A stretch of DNA of 64,000 nt from Bacteroides sp. GM023 (GCF_014750685.1 NZ_JAAXGE010000003.1:620001-684000); one strand, 5' to 3'; shown: positions 50,501 through 59,004, counted from the stretch's first letter. Numbers and translations: made by a program. Notes: generated by a model not told the origin, from the letters alone.

Positions 50501-50886
50501 AAGAATCTGTACGCATATTCCGTTTTATAGTAATCGGTACAATGAATGCCATAATCATGGCGTTGGTTGTATGGTTGATGATGAAGGAAATCTCATTCGA
50601 CGGTGACTATATGGTGGCTAATATAACGGCGTATCTGATAGCTCAAGTTCATAACTTTATTTGGTGCAAATACTGGATATTCCCTGTAGAAAATAAAAAG
50701 AACAGTCTCTGGAAACAGATACTGCTCTTTTGTTCTGCTTTCGGTCTGGCTTATACAGCACAATTCCTATTTCTTATTTTATTAGTGGAAGGATTGGATG
50801 TCAATGAATATTTGGCGCAATTCCTGGGTCTATTTATCTATGGAGGTGCCAATTTCCTGGCTAATAAGAAACTCACATTTCAATGA
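50497..50886 (+). CDS. GtrA-family membrane protein
   Basis: A 129-residue protein starting with GTG that overlaps the aspS stop (GTGA). Four membrane helices: [44 protein letters not shown] and [17 protein letters not shown]. The N-x-F-W...W-x-F and F-x-x-N-K-x-x-x-F ends are hallmarks of GtrA, which moves lipid-linked sugars across the membrane. Translational coupling to aspS is probably of no functional meaning. Confidence 0.85.
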   Translation: MKESVRIFRFIVIGTMNAIIMALVVWLMMKEISFDGDYMVANITAYLIAQVHNFIWCKYWIFPVENKKNSLWKQILLFCSAFGLAYTAQFLFLILLVEGLDVNEYLAQFLGLFIYGGANFLANKKLTFQ

Positions 50887-50902
50887 GATAGAAGATTATA
50901 AA

Positions 50903-50961
50903 GTATACAGAAAGGGCACAGAGTAAAATGTAAATTTAAACTCTGTGCCCTTTCTGTATAC
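50903..50961. terminator. 22-bp perfect inverted repeat between convergent genes
   Basis: Arms 50903-50924 and 50940-50961 are exact complements with a 15-base loop (GTATACAGAAAGGGCACAGA is the first part of the left arm). It lies between the convergent gtrA and aguB genes and has no T-run, so it may act as a bidirectional 3'-end stabiliser rather than a classic terminator. Confidence 0.6.
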
Positions 50962-50980
50962 CTGTATCGTAGTTTTCAGC

Positions 50981-51865
50981 CTAATCTAAAAAACGTTTGG
51001 TCAACCCCTCGTATTCGTCAATACGACGGTCGCGCAGGAATGGCCACCAACGGCGCACGTTTTCCGAGCGTTCCATATCAATTTCCACTACTATATTTTC
51101 CGGACGATCGTTTCCGGCCTGTGCCAGGAATTCTCCTTGTGGCCCTGCCACAAAACTGTTTCCCCAAAATAAAATGCCGTTTGTTTGTCCTGATGGATCA
51201 GGCTCGTGACCTACCCGGTTGACAGAGATAACGGGAAGTCCGTTCGCAACAGCATGCGCACGTTGTGAGATAATCCAGGCATTGAGTTGGCGCGCTTTCT
51301 CATCGTCCGTGTCACTGCTTTCCCAACCGATGGCAGTAGGGTAGATTAATAGTTCCGCACCCTTTAGAGCCATCAAACGGGCAGCTTCCGGATACCACTG
51401 ATCCCAGCACACCAATACTCCTAGCTTTCCCAAAGAAGTTTGAATCGGCTCAAAACCTATATCACCGGGAGTAAAATAGAATTTTTCGTAATAAGCGGGG
51501 TCATCGGGTATATGCATCTTTCGGTATTTACCTGCAATGCTTCCGTCACGGTCGAAAACGACGGCTGTATTATGATAAAGTCCCGGTGCACGTTTCTCAA
51601 AAAGAGAAGCCACAAGAACTACTTTATTAGCTGCTGCCAACTCTGAATAGAATCCCGTGGAAGGGCCGGGGATAGGCTCGGCAAGATCGAACAGGTTCGT
51701 ATTCTCTGTTTGGCAGAAATAAAGCGAATTGTGTAATTCCTGAAGAACAATCAGTTGTGCGCCATGTGCGGCACAAGCCTCTATACTTTTGGCGAGGTTC
51801 ATCAGGTTCACTCGAATATCTGAAGTGTTGGATTGCTGGATAAGTCCGACTTTTATCTTTTTCAT
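50981..51865 (-). CDS. aguB: N-carbamoylputrescine amidohydrolase
   Basis: A 294-residue nitrilase-superfamily enzyme with the Glu-Lys-Cys triad: E in V-L-Q-E-L-H-N-S, K in Y-R-K-M-H-I-P-D-D and C in V-L-V-C-W-D-Q-W-Y-P-E. It hydrolyses N-carbamoylputrescine to putrescine, CO2 and ammonia, the second step from agmatine. Nine bases after aguA, which catalyses the preceding step, so this is a two-gene pathway operon. Confidence 0.92.
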   Translation of the reverse strand: MKKIKVGLIQQSNTSDIRVNLMNLAKSIEACAAHGAQLIVLQELHNSLYFCQTENTNLFDLAEPIPGPSTGFYSELAAANKVVLVASLFEKRAPGLYHNTAVVFDRDGSIAGKYRKMHIPDDPAYYEKFYFTPGDIGFEPIQTSLGKLGVLVCWDQWYPEAARLMALKGAELLIYPTAIGWESSDTDDEKARQLNAWIISQRAHAVANGLPVISVNRVGHEPDPSGQTNGILFWGNSFVAGPQGEFLAQAGNDRPENIVVEIDMERSENVRRWWPFLRDRRIDEYEGLTKRFLD

Positions 51866-51874
51866 GATATATAA

Positions 51875-52918
51875 TTATTTAATAACTCCTTGTGGGTATT
51901 GCATGGTGACACAATGCAAAGAACCGTGTTGCTTGATTAGCGCACGGCAATCAATACCGATAACCTGACATCCGGGAAATGCTTCTTGCAGTACTTCACC
52001 CGCTTTCCGGTCATTTTCCGGCTGGTTATAGGTAGGATAAAGAATAGCGTCATTCAGAATTAAGAAGTTGGCATATGTAGCAGGCAGGCGTTCGCCATTT
52101 TCTTCTATTTTGTCCGCCATTGGCAAAGCCAATAGGCGATAAGGTTCTCCTGCCAATGTACGGAATGTTTTTAATTGTTCTTCCATGGCGAGCAGCGCTT
52201 CATAATGTTCGTCTTCCTTATCTTCGCATTTCACATAAGCGATGGTATCTGTAGAGCAGAAGCGTGCTAAAGTATCAATATGGCTATCGGTATCATCGCC
52301 TGTAAGATACCCATGATCCAGCCAAAGAACTTTTTGCAGGTGGAAAGTTGATTTCAGGTATTCTTCTATCTCTACCTGATTAAGTTTTCCATTCCGGTTG
52401 GGAGAAAGCAGACATTCTGAGGTAGTAAGAAGCGTACCCATTCCGTCACTTTCGATGGAACCGCCTTCGAGGACAAAATCCAACCGATCTATATATTGCC
52501 CTTTTAAGGCTCCGGCTTCTACGGCTTGTTTGGTGATTTTGTTGTCAAGTTCAGAGGCAAATTTCAATCCCCAACCATTGAAGGTAAAGTCAAGTAATGA
52601 GGGCGTGCCGGTGTCTATCATGGTAATAGCTCCGTGGTCACGTGCCCATGTGTCGTTGGTTGCGCATTGCAGAAAACGGACATTATCCATATTGACAACA
52701 GTACTAATCTGCTTTTTTACCTCTTCAGGCTCGGGAGTGACAATTAATAGTAGTTCACGTTCCGCTATTTCTTTGGCTATATTTACAAAACATTCTTGTA
52801 CTTCTGCCAGCATATATGCCCAATCTGTGCCGTTGTGCGGCCATGTTAATTGTACACCGCTCTGCATATGCCATTCGGCAGGCAAATGAGGTGCTCTCAT
52901 TTCGACCTGTACGGTCAT
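51875..52918 (-). CDS. aguA: agmatine deiminase
   Basis: 347 residues from ATG 52918 (M-T-V-Q-V-E-M-R-A-P-H-L-P-A-E-W); the open frame reaches back to 52990 but the added 24 residues look non-native. Porphyromonas-type peptidyl-arginine-deiminase fold: E-W-H-M-Q-S-G-V-Q-L-T-W-P, R-D-H-G-A-I, V-L-E-G-G-S-I-E, the H-I-D-T-L region and the catalytic cysteine in G-S-L-H-C-V-T-M-Q-Y-P. Converts agmatine to N-carbamoylputrescine plus ammonia. With aguB it supplies putrescine without ornithine decarboxylase. Confidence 0.9.
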   Translation of the reverse strand: MTVQVEMRAPHLPAEWHMQSGVQLTWPHNGTDWAYMLAEVQECFVNIAKEIAERELLLIVTPEPEEVKKQISTVVNMDNVRFLQCATNDTWARDHGAITMIDTGTPSLLDFTFNGWGLKFASELDNKITKQAVEAGALKGQYIDRLDFVLEGGSIESDGMGTLLTTSECLLSPNRNGKLNQVEIEEYLKSTFHLQKVLWLDHGYLTGDDTDSHIDTLARFCSTDTIAYVKCEDKEDEHYEALLAMEEQLKTFRTLAGEPYRLLALPMADKIEENGERLPATYANFLILNDAILYPTYNQPENDRKAGEVLQEAFPGCQVIGIDCRALIKQHGSLHCVTMQYPQGVIK

Positions 52919-53047
52919 ATTTTTGCCGAAATTCAGTTGCAAATCTTTCTCCGAGCCGCTCGGGCTAGGCAGTCCAACCATGATTCCCATTAGACTATTC
53001 TATTTAATTGTTTATATAAATCGGTTTATTCATTCACCGATACGGTA

Positions 53048-53590
53048 TTAATCTTTATTTTCCTGTTTCGGCTTCCGGTCAAAGAACGGATTTTTCGATG
53101 ATGCGCTGACCGGAATCGCCATTACCATTTTACAGTCTTTCAACCAGTTCAGTCGTTGGGCTGCCAGTCCGGCAGAGAACATCACACGCGTATCTACACG
53201 CAAATCGGCTGCTGTGGCACAGGCGGAACCTATTGCGATACCCACATCAATACTGTTCAATGCACAGGGAACGCCTTCTGTACGTCCGGCGCAAGTTGCA
53301 AATCCGCAATGACCGCAATTCAGCCCTTGTGCTTGCTCACGCGTTCCTATTAATAGAACACATTCGGCATTGAGTATGTTGTCAGCATCACGCAGAAAAA
53401 ACTTCATTCCATGTTCTTCTACCATCGCTATCATTGTATCCGATAATTGCTTAATTTCTTCATCAGTTATTAAAGCCATTTCGATAATGTCTATGCCTTT
53501 TCCTTTGGGAGCAGTACGCGCGGCAGTCATCATTTGACGTGCTACTTGCAATATATGCTCATGGCGAGCATCTCTTTCGTTCAGTATCAT
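53048..53590 (-). CDS. DUF2148 ferredoxin-like protein
   Basis: A 180-residue protein with a cysteine cluster L-N-C-G-H-C-G-F-A-T-C followed by P-C-A-L-N-S-I-D-V-G-I-A-I-G-S-A, characteristic of DUF2148, a family with a probable iron-sulfur or metal centre of unknown role. The end K-D-C-K-M-V-M-A-I-P-V-S-A-S is also typical. Divergent from the ABC ATPase gene, with a promoter box on each side of the gap. Confidence 0.8.
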   Translation of the reverse strand: MILNERDARHEHILQVARQMMTAARTAPKGKGIDIIEMALITDEEIKQLSDTMIAMVEEHGMKFFLRDADNILNAECVLLIGTREQAQGLNCGHCGFATCAGRTEGVPCALNSIDVGIAIGSACATAADLRVDTRVMFSAGLAAQRLNWLKDCKMVMAIPVSASSKNPFFDRKPKQENKD

Positions 53591-53616
53591 AACTTTTCTT
53601 GAATTAATTAGTCAGG

Positions 53617-53651
53617 CAAAGATAACGTTTTTCAAGAAAATAGTACCTTTG
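53617..53651. promoter_or_regulatory. back-to-back -7 boxes for divergent genes
   Basis: TATCTTTG on the reverse strand (53617-53624) for the DUF2148 gene and TACCTTTG on the forward strand (53644-53651) for the ABC ATPase. Both match TAnnTTTG perfectly. Confidence 0.65.
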
Positions 53652-53676
53652 CCGGAAAGAAAGAATTCAAAACGCC

Positions 53677-54297
53677 ATGTTACATATCAATAATGCCTGT
53701 ATTGCTTTTGGGACAGAAGTGCTTTTCTCCGGTTTTAACTTGAAACTGGAAAGGGGAGAAACTGCCTGTATTGTAGGGCAATCCGGCTGTGGAAAGACCT
53801 CGTTGCTGAATGCGGTAATGGGCTTTGTCCCGTTAAAAGAAGGCTCTATTCAAGTAGGAGAGACACTACTCGATATATCAACCATTGACAGTGTCCGCCG
53901 ACAGATAGCATGGATTCCGCAGGAATTGGCATTGCCGTTCGAATGGGTGAAAGAAATGGTTGCCCTTCCTTTTGAATTGAAAGTGAATCGTTCTATCCCT
54001 TTCTCGGAAGAAAGGCTTTATGCTTACTTTGACGAATTGGGGCTGGAACATGAATTATACACCAAAAGAGTGAACGAAGTATCGGGCGGCCAACGTCAAC
54101 GAATAACACTGGCCGTAGCTGCCATGCTCAACAAACCTCTGATTATCATAGATGAACCGACTTCTGCTTTGGATGCTGGCTCAACTGACAAAGTACTGTC
54201 CTTTTTCCGGCGACAGGCAGAAAAAGGGGCGGCTGTGCTGGCGGTGTCTCATGACAAGGACTTTGCATTAGGATGTCATTATGTAATTGAATTATAA
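53677..54297 (+). CDS. ABC ATPase, FetA/YbbL type
   Basis: A short (206-residue) nucleotide-binding protein: Walker A G-Q-S-G-C-G-K-T-S, Q-loop W-I-P-Q-E-L, signature V-S-G-G-Q-R-Q-R, Walker B L-I-I-I-D-E-P-T and switch histidine V-S-H-D. Directly followed by a UPF0014 permease, so it is the partner of a FetAB/YbbLM-type exporter that in E. coli helps to remove iron. Substrate here is inferred from the family. Confidence 0.85.
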   Translation: MLHINNACIAFGTEVLFSGFNLKLERGETACIVGQSGCGKTSLLNAVMGFVPLKEGSIQVGETLLDISTIDSVRRQIAWIPQELALPFEWVKEMVALPFELKVNRSIPFSEERLYAYFDELGLEHELYTKRVNEVSGGQRQRITLAVAAMLNKPLIIIDEPTSALDAGSTDKVLSFFRRQAEKGAAVLAVSHDKDFALGCHYVIEL

Positions 54298-54308
54298 GAA
54301 TATACACT

Positions 54309-55103
54309 GTGGGAACGATTGACATATCATATTATAATCTTTTTATAGGCTTGCTTCTGCTTGCCATTCCGTTCTTTTATCTATGGAAATTTAAGACGGG
54401 GCTACTGAAACCGGCCGTGATTGGTACGCTACGAATGATAATCCAATTATTCTTCATTGGCATGTACCTGAAATATCTCTTTCTATGGAATAATCCCTGG
54501 ATTAATTTCCTTTGGGTGATTATCATGATATTCGTAGCCGGACAGACCGCATTAGTACGTACCCAGCTGAAACGTAGCATTCTCCTAATCCCGATCACAG
54601 TAGGGTTTCTTTGTAGCGTTGTGTTGGTAGGATTATATTTTATCGGAGTTGTTCTTCAACTGGATAATATTTTCAGTGCTCAATATTTTATTCCTATATT
54701 TGGGATTCTGATGGGTAATATGCTTTCCAGTAATGTGATCGCCCTGAATACCTATTATAGCGGATTGAAACGTGAACAACAATTATACAGATATTTATTA
54801 GGCAATGGAGCTACAAGGCAGGAAGCCCAGGCTCCATTTATTCGGCAAGCCATTATTAAATCCTTCAGCCCCTTGATTGCGAATATCGCAGTCATGGGAC
54901 TGGTTGCCCTTCCAGGCACGATGATTGGGCAGATTTTGGGTGGGAGTAGTCCGAATGTTGCCATCAAATATCAGATGATGATTATGGTAATCACATTCAC
55001 AGCATCCATGTTGTCGCTGATGATTACAATCTCGTTGGCTTCACGGCGTTCTTTCGATGCTTACGGAAAACTGTTGGAAGTAACCAAAGAACCAAAAAAA
55101 TGA
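54309..55103 (+). CDS. UPF0014 permease, FetB/YbbM type
   Basis: A 264-residue membrane protein starting with GTG 54309. Seven predicted helices. Family motifs: R-M-I-I-Q-L-F-F-I-G-M-Y-L, G-N-M-L-S-S-N-V-I-A-L-N-T-Y-Y and V-G/A-L-P-G-T-M-I-G-Q-I-L-G-G. The P-G-T-M-x-G-Q-I-L stretch is the most conserved part of the UPF0014 family. Pairs with the ATPase 11 bases upstream. Confidence 0.88.
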   Translation: MGTIDISYYNLFIGLLLLAIPFFYLWKFKTGLLKPAVIGTLRMIIQLFFIGMYLKYLFLWNNPWINFLWVIIMIFVAGQTALVRTQLKRSILLIPITVGFLCSVVLVGLYFIGVVLQLDNIFSAQYFIPIFGILMGNMLSSNVIALNTYYSGLKREQQLYRYLLGNGATRQEAQAPFIRQAIIKSFSPLIANIAVMGLVALPGTMIGQILGGSSPNVAIKYQMMIMVITFTASMLSLMITISLASRRSFDAYGKLLEVTKEPKK

Positions 55104-55399
55104 CTATCACCGACCGGATATTCCACCAAGTAGCCGAAATTTCGATTCCCCGTTTCTTTATAACAGTGGAGTTTTCGGCGTCAGGAACAGAAATGCCCGA
55201 ACACATCGAAACCTTCCTGTGGGAAAAGTACAATGTCATACTTCATGGAGCTACCGGACGTAAATTCACCTATAAAGAAGGAGAATGGCGACTTATTTTC
55301 ACATTCTTTCCTACCGACAGAGTGGTAGACGAACGATATGCGCTAAAGAATAAAGTGCGTCATTTACCTTTAAGCATACCCCATAAACAACGGAGTTGA
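55100..55399 (+). CDS. hypothetical protein, 99 aa
   Basis: Starts in an ATGA overlap with the permease stop. Mixed alpha/beta, soluble: I-S-I-P-R-F-F-I-T-V-E-F-S-A-S-G, F-L-W-E-K-Y-N-V-I-L-H-G, F-T-Y-K-E-G-E-W-R-L-I-F-T-F. No known family. The last 40 bases overlap the end of the convergent lipoprotein gene. Coupling to the exporter suggests a linked role, otherwise unknown. Confidence 0.5.
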   Translation: MTITDRIFHQVAEISIPRFFITVEFSASGTEMPEHIETFLWEKYNVILHGATGRKFTYKEGEWRLIFTFFPTDRVVDERYALKNKVRHLPLSIPHKQRS

Positions 55400-55773
55400 A
55401 CAGCCTGCTCACCCGGCTGCACATAACCACCTTCAAACATCTTATCTGATACCTGGAATTTATCTAAATGATGGCGGATATATGTTTCTACTCCCGAAGA
55501 TTGCTTCTTGACAAACGACAATAAATTCACTTTGCCGTCTTCACGAATAAAAACTTTGGCTTTAATCGTGCGGAAACCATATTCTCTGCAGTGTTTGGTC
55601 TCTGCTTTGTCTATCCAAAAAATGGCAGTAGCCTTCACCGTATCCGCAATACTGCTTTCTATACTGTCATTCACAGCATCATCCACCCGCATCTCCGCGG
55701 AATTATCACTCTTTTTAAGTTGGCAGGAAGCCATGAAGAGAACCAGAAAAAAGAAAAAAAAGCTCGTTTTCAT
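55360..55773 (-). CDS. DUF4891-like small lipoprotein, 137 aa
   Basis: The frame is open to 55839, but ATG 55773 gives M-K-T-S-F-F-F-F-F-L-V-L-F-M-A-S-C, a clean lipoprotein signal with Cys17, so it is chosen. The C-terminal half (F-R-T-I-K-A-K-V-F-I-R-E-D-G-K-V-N-L-L-S-F-V then Y-I-R-H-H-L-D-K-F) resembles the TonB-C-like strands of DUF4891 proteins known from Bacteroides. Function unknown; outer-membrane or periplasmic face. Confidence 0.65.
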   Translation of the reverse strand: MKTSFFFFFLVLFMASCQLKKSDNSAEMRVDDAVNDSIESSIADTVKATAIFWIDKAETKHCREYGFRTIKAKVFIREDGKVNLLSFVKKQSSGVETYIRHHLDKFQVSDKMFEGGYVQPGEQAVQLRCLWGMLKGK

Positions 55774-55856
55774 CGTATTTATTATTGATAACGAAGTAAA
55801 AATACAGAATTTTCCACAAATAATGGAAGCATTCATCATTATTTTATAGATGAAAT

Positions 55857-55896
55857 AAAAAAAGGCAAGAAGGAAACTACTCCTTTTTGCCTTTTT
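55857..55896 (-). terminator. terminator of the sigma-factor gene
   Basis: AAAAAGGCAA (55859-55868) pairs with TTGCCTTTTT (55887-55896), plus an inner AGGA/TCCT, giving a T-run when read on the reverse strand after the stop at 55927. Confidence 0.75.
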
Positions 55897-55926
55897 GATA
55901 GAAACTTATACTTATATAGTTAAAGC

Positions 55927-56430
55927 CTAACGGAAATCCTTCAGTTCTTCCTGCAATTTTTGACGGGTAAAGAAAATACGGCTCTTTACTGTGCCTAACG
56001 GAAGATTCAACTTATCCGCAATTTCACGATACTTGAATCCTGAAATGTGCATTGCGAACGGGATTCGATATTCTTTCGGAAGAGCATTGACTATACGGTG
56101 CATCTCTTTGAGGTCATATGACTTTTCCGTGCTTTCAAAACCGGCATCCTGCGGCAGATTGAGGTGATAGAGATTATCAGTCTTGTCGATAAATGTCTGG
56201 TCGCGAACTACTTTGCGGTAGTTATTAATAAAGATGTTGCGCATGATAGTGTACATCCATCCTTTGAAATTCGTATCAGGCGTGTATTTATCTTCATTAT
56301 CTAATGCTTTCAATGAAGTTTCCTGCAACAAGTCATTTGCTTCTTCGCGGTCGGTTGTCAATTTATAAGCAAAACGTAGTAATTCATCTTGTACTCCTAC
56401 TAAATCTTTTCTGAAACTTAAACTTTTCAT
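55927..56430 (-). CDS. ECF-type RNA polymerase sigma factor
   Basis: A 167-residue sigma-70 family protein. Region 2: L-L-R-F-A-Y-K-L-T-T-D-R-E-E-A-N-D-L-L-Q-E-T and K-G-W-M-Y-T-I-M-R-N-I-F-I-N-N-Y-R. Region 4: I-V-N-A-L-P-K-E-Y-R-I-P-F-A-M-H with the HTH G-F-K-Y-R-E-I-A-D-K-L-N-L-P-L-G-T-V-K-S-R-I. No anti-sigma gene follows, so it is probably regulated by transcription or an unlinked partner. It resembles the EcfO/RpoE-like sigma factors of Bacteroides. Confidence 0.9.
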   Translation of the reverse strand: MKSLSFRKDLVGVQDELLRFAYKLTTDREEANDLLQETSLKALDNEDKYTPDTNFKGWMYTIMRNIFINNYRKVVRDQTFIDKTDNLYHLNLPQDAGFESTEKSYDLKEMHRIVNALPKEYRIPFAMHISGFKYREIADKLNLPLGTVKSRIFFTRQKLQEELKDFR

Positions 56431-56579
56431 ATGCGTTGTTTTTTTGATTGTGATTATTCGTTGTTATCATTTTCATGCTGCAAGTTTACGGCATTTTATC
56501 AAATCCGACAGGGGAGAAATTGACGGATTTTAGCCTAAAAGCTATCGGCTGATAGTTTTTAGGTCATATTAGATAGTTT
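56431..56579. other. intergenic region upstream of the sigma gene
   Basis: Contains a repeated GATAGTTTTTAGGT (around 56550 and 56571). No -7 box of good quality was found for the sigma gene. Confidence 0.35.
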
Positions 56580-57071
56580 TTAGGTGGTTTTTTCCTTCAT
56601 TTTCTTTCTCCATCGCTGAAATGTTCTCATCAAACTTTCCTCTTCTACAATTTCTACCATATTATAATGTATAACAAATTGCTCCATCGACTTTTTATAC
56701 ATCACCCCATTCTTGAATTTATTCTCTAGCAGAAACGAATAAAGCTCCGCTCTCATCTCCACCTCAATTTCTTTTTCTATTAGAAAGATACTATCCTGCC
56801 CAAAATAATTATATACCTCCGGATTCTTTCCATTTCTAGGTTTGGGAAGAACGAAGCATATATTTCCACTCTCTTTCCAGGAGACATCTTGCGGATGAGG
56901 AATGGATAATTGATGGAGAAAGTGATAGACAGGAGTGAGATGGGAGAGATGAATCGGGATGGGAAGTTGGGAATGTGCATTACCTTGGAACTTGATTTCT
57001 AAACATTGTCCATATCGGACATACATGTACCTAGCCAAATAAGGCTTGATGGCAAACGTAACTGTAACCAT
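56580..57071 (-). CDS. conserved-looking hypothetical protein, 163 aa
   Basis: Reads M-V-T-V-T-F-A-I-K-P-Y-L-A-R-Y-M-Y-V-R-Y-G and later L-P-K-P-R-N-G-K-N-P-E-V-Y-N-Y-F-G-Q-D-S and M-R-A-E-L-Y-S-F-L-L-E-N-K-F, ending with F-Q-R-W-R-K-K-M-K-E-K. This order of landmarks is seen in Bacteroides and Prevotella hypothetical proteins near transposon-type genes. Basic C-terminus, no membrane segment; perhaps DNA-associated. A clean ATG supports a real gene. Confidence 0.55.
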   Translation of the reverse strand: MVTVTFAIKPYLARYMYVRYGQCLEIKFQGNAHSQLPIPIHLSHLTPVYHFLHQLSIPHPQDVSWKESGNICFVLPKPRNGKNPEVYNYFGQDSIFLIEKEIEVEMRAELYSFLLENKFKNGVMYKKSMEQFVIHYNMVEIVEEESLMRTFQRWRKKMKEKTT

Positions 57072-57598
57072 GAATTTTGAATTTTAATTTGTAAAAAGTT
57101 ATATACAGATAGCTACTTGTGAAGCAGCAGATTCCATCGTGTGTTGTGAGTGATAATCCCATGGGTTGCGGGGACGGAATCATGTTTCTGCAATAACTTG
57201 AAATTCAAATGGTTACAACTGTTGTTTTTCCTTTAAAACCAACAGGCCGTTCCTTTAAAAGAAACGACCTGTTGCACACCGAGGAACGACCCGTTCCTTT
57301 TAAAGAAACGGGTAGCTCCTTAAAATCCATTCGGCAAAGCTATAAGTTATATTCTGAATTTTCAAAATTAAACACTTTGCAATATGTGTATATATGTAAT
57401 AATAAATAACTAATATGTCACATTTTAATTTTGCGCGCATAGATATATAATATATGTAATAATTGTTGAATATATTTTCAAGAATACAATTTAACCATAT
57501 TTAGTAAATAGTTATCCTGAAAGCGACAAAACATTTCACTATACCACTTGTTTTGCGTTAGAACTATGTAATTTTACCATAAACAAAAAAACAAGAAT
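57072..57598. repeat. intergenic region with two similar hairpins and short direct repeats
   Basis: Hairpin 1 (57241-57273): AACAGG/CCTGTT outer stem around CGTTCCTT-TAA-AAGAAACG. Hairpin 2 (57289-57313): ACCCGTTCCTT with AAGAAACGGGT. Both share the core GTTCCTTT..AAAGAAACG. A direct repeat ATATATGTAATAAT occurs near 57388 and 57450. An ORF at 57209-57409 runs through the hairpins and is judged not to be a gene. The end of the region is AT-rich and leads into the recombinase. Confidence 0.5.
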
Positions 57599-58816
57599 AT
57601 GATAACATCAGTTAGATTAATGCTGAATAAGAGCAGGAGATTGAATAATGGTAGTTACCCTTTGGTATTTCAAGTTATACATGAGAGAAGAAAGAAGCTG
57701 ATGTATACAGGTTACCATGTGGAAGAAGGTATCTTTGACGAATCGAAAGAAAAGGTTGTCTATGATAAAGACTCCTCATTTACCGTTACGGATATAGCGA
57801 AGATGAACCGGGAATTGCAAAAGATAAGACGTACGATTCATGCACAGATTCGCCAGCTTGAACGGTCAACGGATTATTACACGGTGGAAGATGTTTTAGC
57901 GCAATACATTCATAGGAACGCCAGGCAACAATTTTACTTATTACGCTACATCGACACACAAATTGAGCGGAAAAAGACATTGAAAAAAGAGGGGACGGCT
58001 GCGGCATATAGAAGTACACGTTTATCTTTGGCCAAATTTTTGAATGGGTCGGATATTCGTATGGCGGTGGTTGACTTGCGTCTTATCCGGCAATATGAAG
58101 ATTTTCTGTATAACAGCGGGGTCACTGGCAATACGGTGAGCTATTATTTGCGGAATTTACGGACGCTTTATAATCAGGCTATAGTGGACGGCTATCATCC
58201 TCGTGGAGAATATCCTTTTGTAAAAGCACAGACTCGTCCCGCCAAAACCGTGAAGCGTGCTCTGGCCCGAAAAGACCTTCAAGCCTTGGCAAAACTGGAT
58301 CTAAAGGATATGCCGGAATTAAAATTTGCCCGTGATTTATATTTGTTCAGTTTCTATGCCCAGGGAATGGCTTTTGTTGATATTGTACTTCTGAAGAAAT
58401 CTGATATTTGCAATGGTGTACTGATCTATTCCCGCCACAAGTCCAAGCAATTGATTCGTATTGCTGTGACCCCTCAGATGCGGAAACTGGTGGACAAATA
58501 TGCAACTGAGGGAGAGTATGTGTTTCCAATAATCAGTGAGAAATCTCCTTCGTTATACAAACAATATCGCTTGGCTTTGGGTCGTATAAACCGACATTTG
58601 AAGAAAATAGCTTGTATGATTGACGTCACAGTACCTTTGACTACTTATACCGCCCGTCACACCTGGGCAAGTCTTGCTCGTTACTATGGTGCGCCGGTTT
58701 CTATAATTAGTGCAGGTTTAGGGCATACTTCGGAAGAAATGACACGTATTTATTTGAGGGAATTCGATGTATCACAACTTGATAAAGTTAATAGTATGGT
58801 GACTAAATTGTCTTAG
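57599..58816 (+). CDS. tyrosine recombinase, candidate invertase of the adjacent segment
   Basis: A 405-residue Bacteroidetes-type integrase: N-terminal arm-binding domain (R-L-M-L-N-K-S-R-R-L-N-N-G-S-Y-P-L), core-binding helices, catalytic domain with lysine in S-R-H-K-S-K-Q, box II T-Y-T-A-R-H-T-W-A-S, H in L-G-H-T-S-E-E-M and nucleophile tyrosine in R-I-Y-L-R-E. The box I arginine position, expected in the F-Y-x-R-G-M-x-F-V-D stretch, reads Gln (F-Y-A-Q-G-M, codon CAG at 58361-58363). It ends 78 bases before an inverted-repeat site and its orientation leads toward the fimbrial operon, so it is the natural candidate to invert the AraC segment. Confidence 0.85.
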   Translation: MITSVRLMLNKSRRLNNGSYPLVFQVIHERRKKLMYTGYHVEEGIFDESKEKVVYDKDSSFTVTDIAKMNRELQKIRRTIHAQIRQLERSTDYYTVEDVLAQYIHRNARQQFYLLRYIDTQIERKKTLKKEGTAAAYRSTRLSLAKFLNGSDIRMAVVDLRLIRQYEDFLYNSGVTGNTVSYYLRNLRTLYNQAIVDGYHPRGEYPFVKAQTRPAKTVKRALARKDLQALAKLDLKDMPELKFARDLYLFSFYAQGMAFVDIVLLKKSDICNGVLIYSRHKSKQLIRIAVTPQMRKLVDKYATEGEYVFPIISEKSPSLYKQYRLALGRINRHLKKIACMIDVTVPLTTYTARHTWASLARYYGAPVSIISAGLGHTSEEMTRIYLREFDVSQLDKVNSMVTKLS

Positions 58817-58874
58817 ATACAAGATTTTTTTGTATTATAATTTATAAAAGAATGTATAGTATTAATATTTTATA

Positions 58875-58882
58875 TATATTTG
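58875..58882 (+). promoter_or_regulatory. -7 box reading into the invertible segment
   Basis: TATATTTG, perfect match, just outside the left recombination site; predicted start about 58886. In this orientation it runs against the AraC gene; after inversion it would run into it. Confidence 0.5.
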
Positions 58883-58893
58883 CAGTATTGTAA

Positions 58894-58912
58894 TCTATTC
58901 CATAATAGAGAT
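58894..58912 (+). repeat. left inverted recombination site
   Basis: TCTATTCCATAATAGAGAT, identical over 19 bases to the reverse complement of 60124-60142. Its right half-arm (AATAGAGAT) is complete and its left half-arm is two bases shorter than in the other site. The spacer between half-arms is CCAT. Confidence 0.8.
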
Positions 58913-58954
58913 GGTATTAAAAAACTATCTATTGATTAATTAATTTTTCCGCTG

Positions 58955-58962
58955 CAAAGTAA
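58955..58962 (-). promoter_or_regulatory. near -7 box pointing out of the segment
   Basis: TTACTTTG (one mismatch from TAnnTTTG) on the reverse strand, followed by CAGCGG. No -33 TTTG at 19 bases. In the inverted state it would face the fimbrial genes. Confidence 0.35.
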
Positions 58963-59004
58963 ACTGTTTTTTTTCTAATATCATTTATCATAATGTACAA
59001 TAAA

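Noticed and set aside
52919..52990. Extended N-terminus of agmatine deiminase
   Set aside because: The added 24 residues are glycine/serine-rich and unlike the family start M-T-V-Q-V-E-M-R.
57209..57409. 66-codon forward ORF upstream of the recombinase
   Set aside because: It runs through two dyads, has no similarity-like sequence and no promoter; the hairpins explain the openness.
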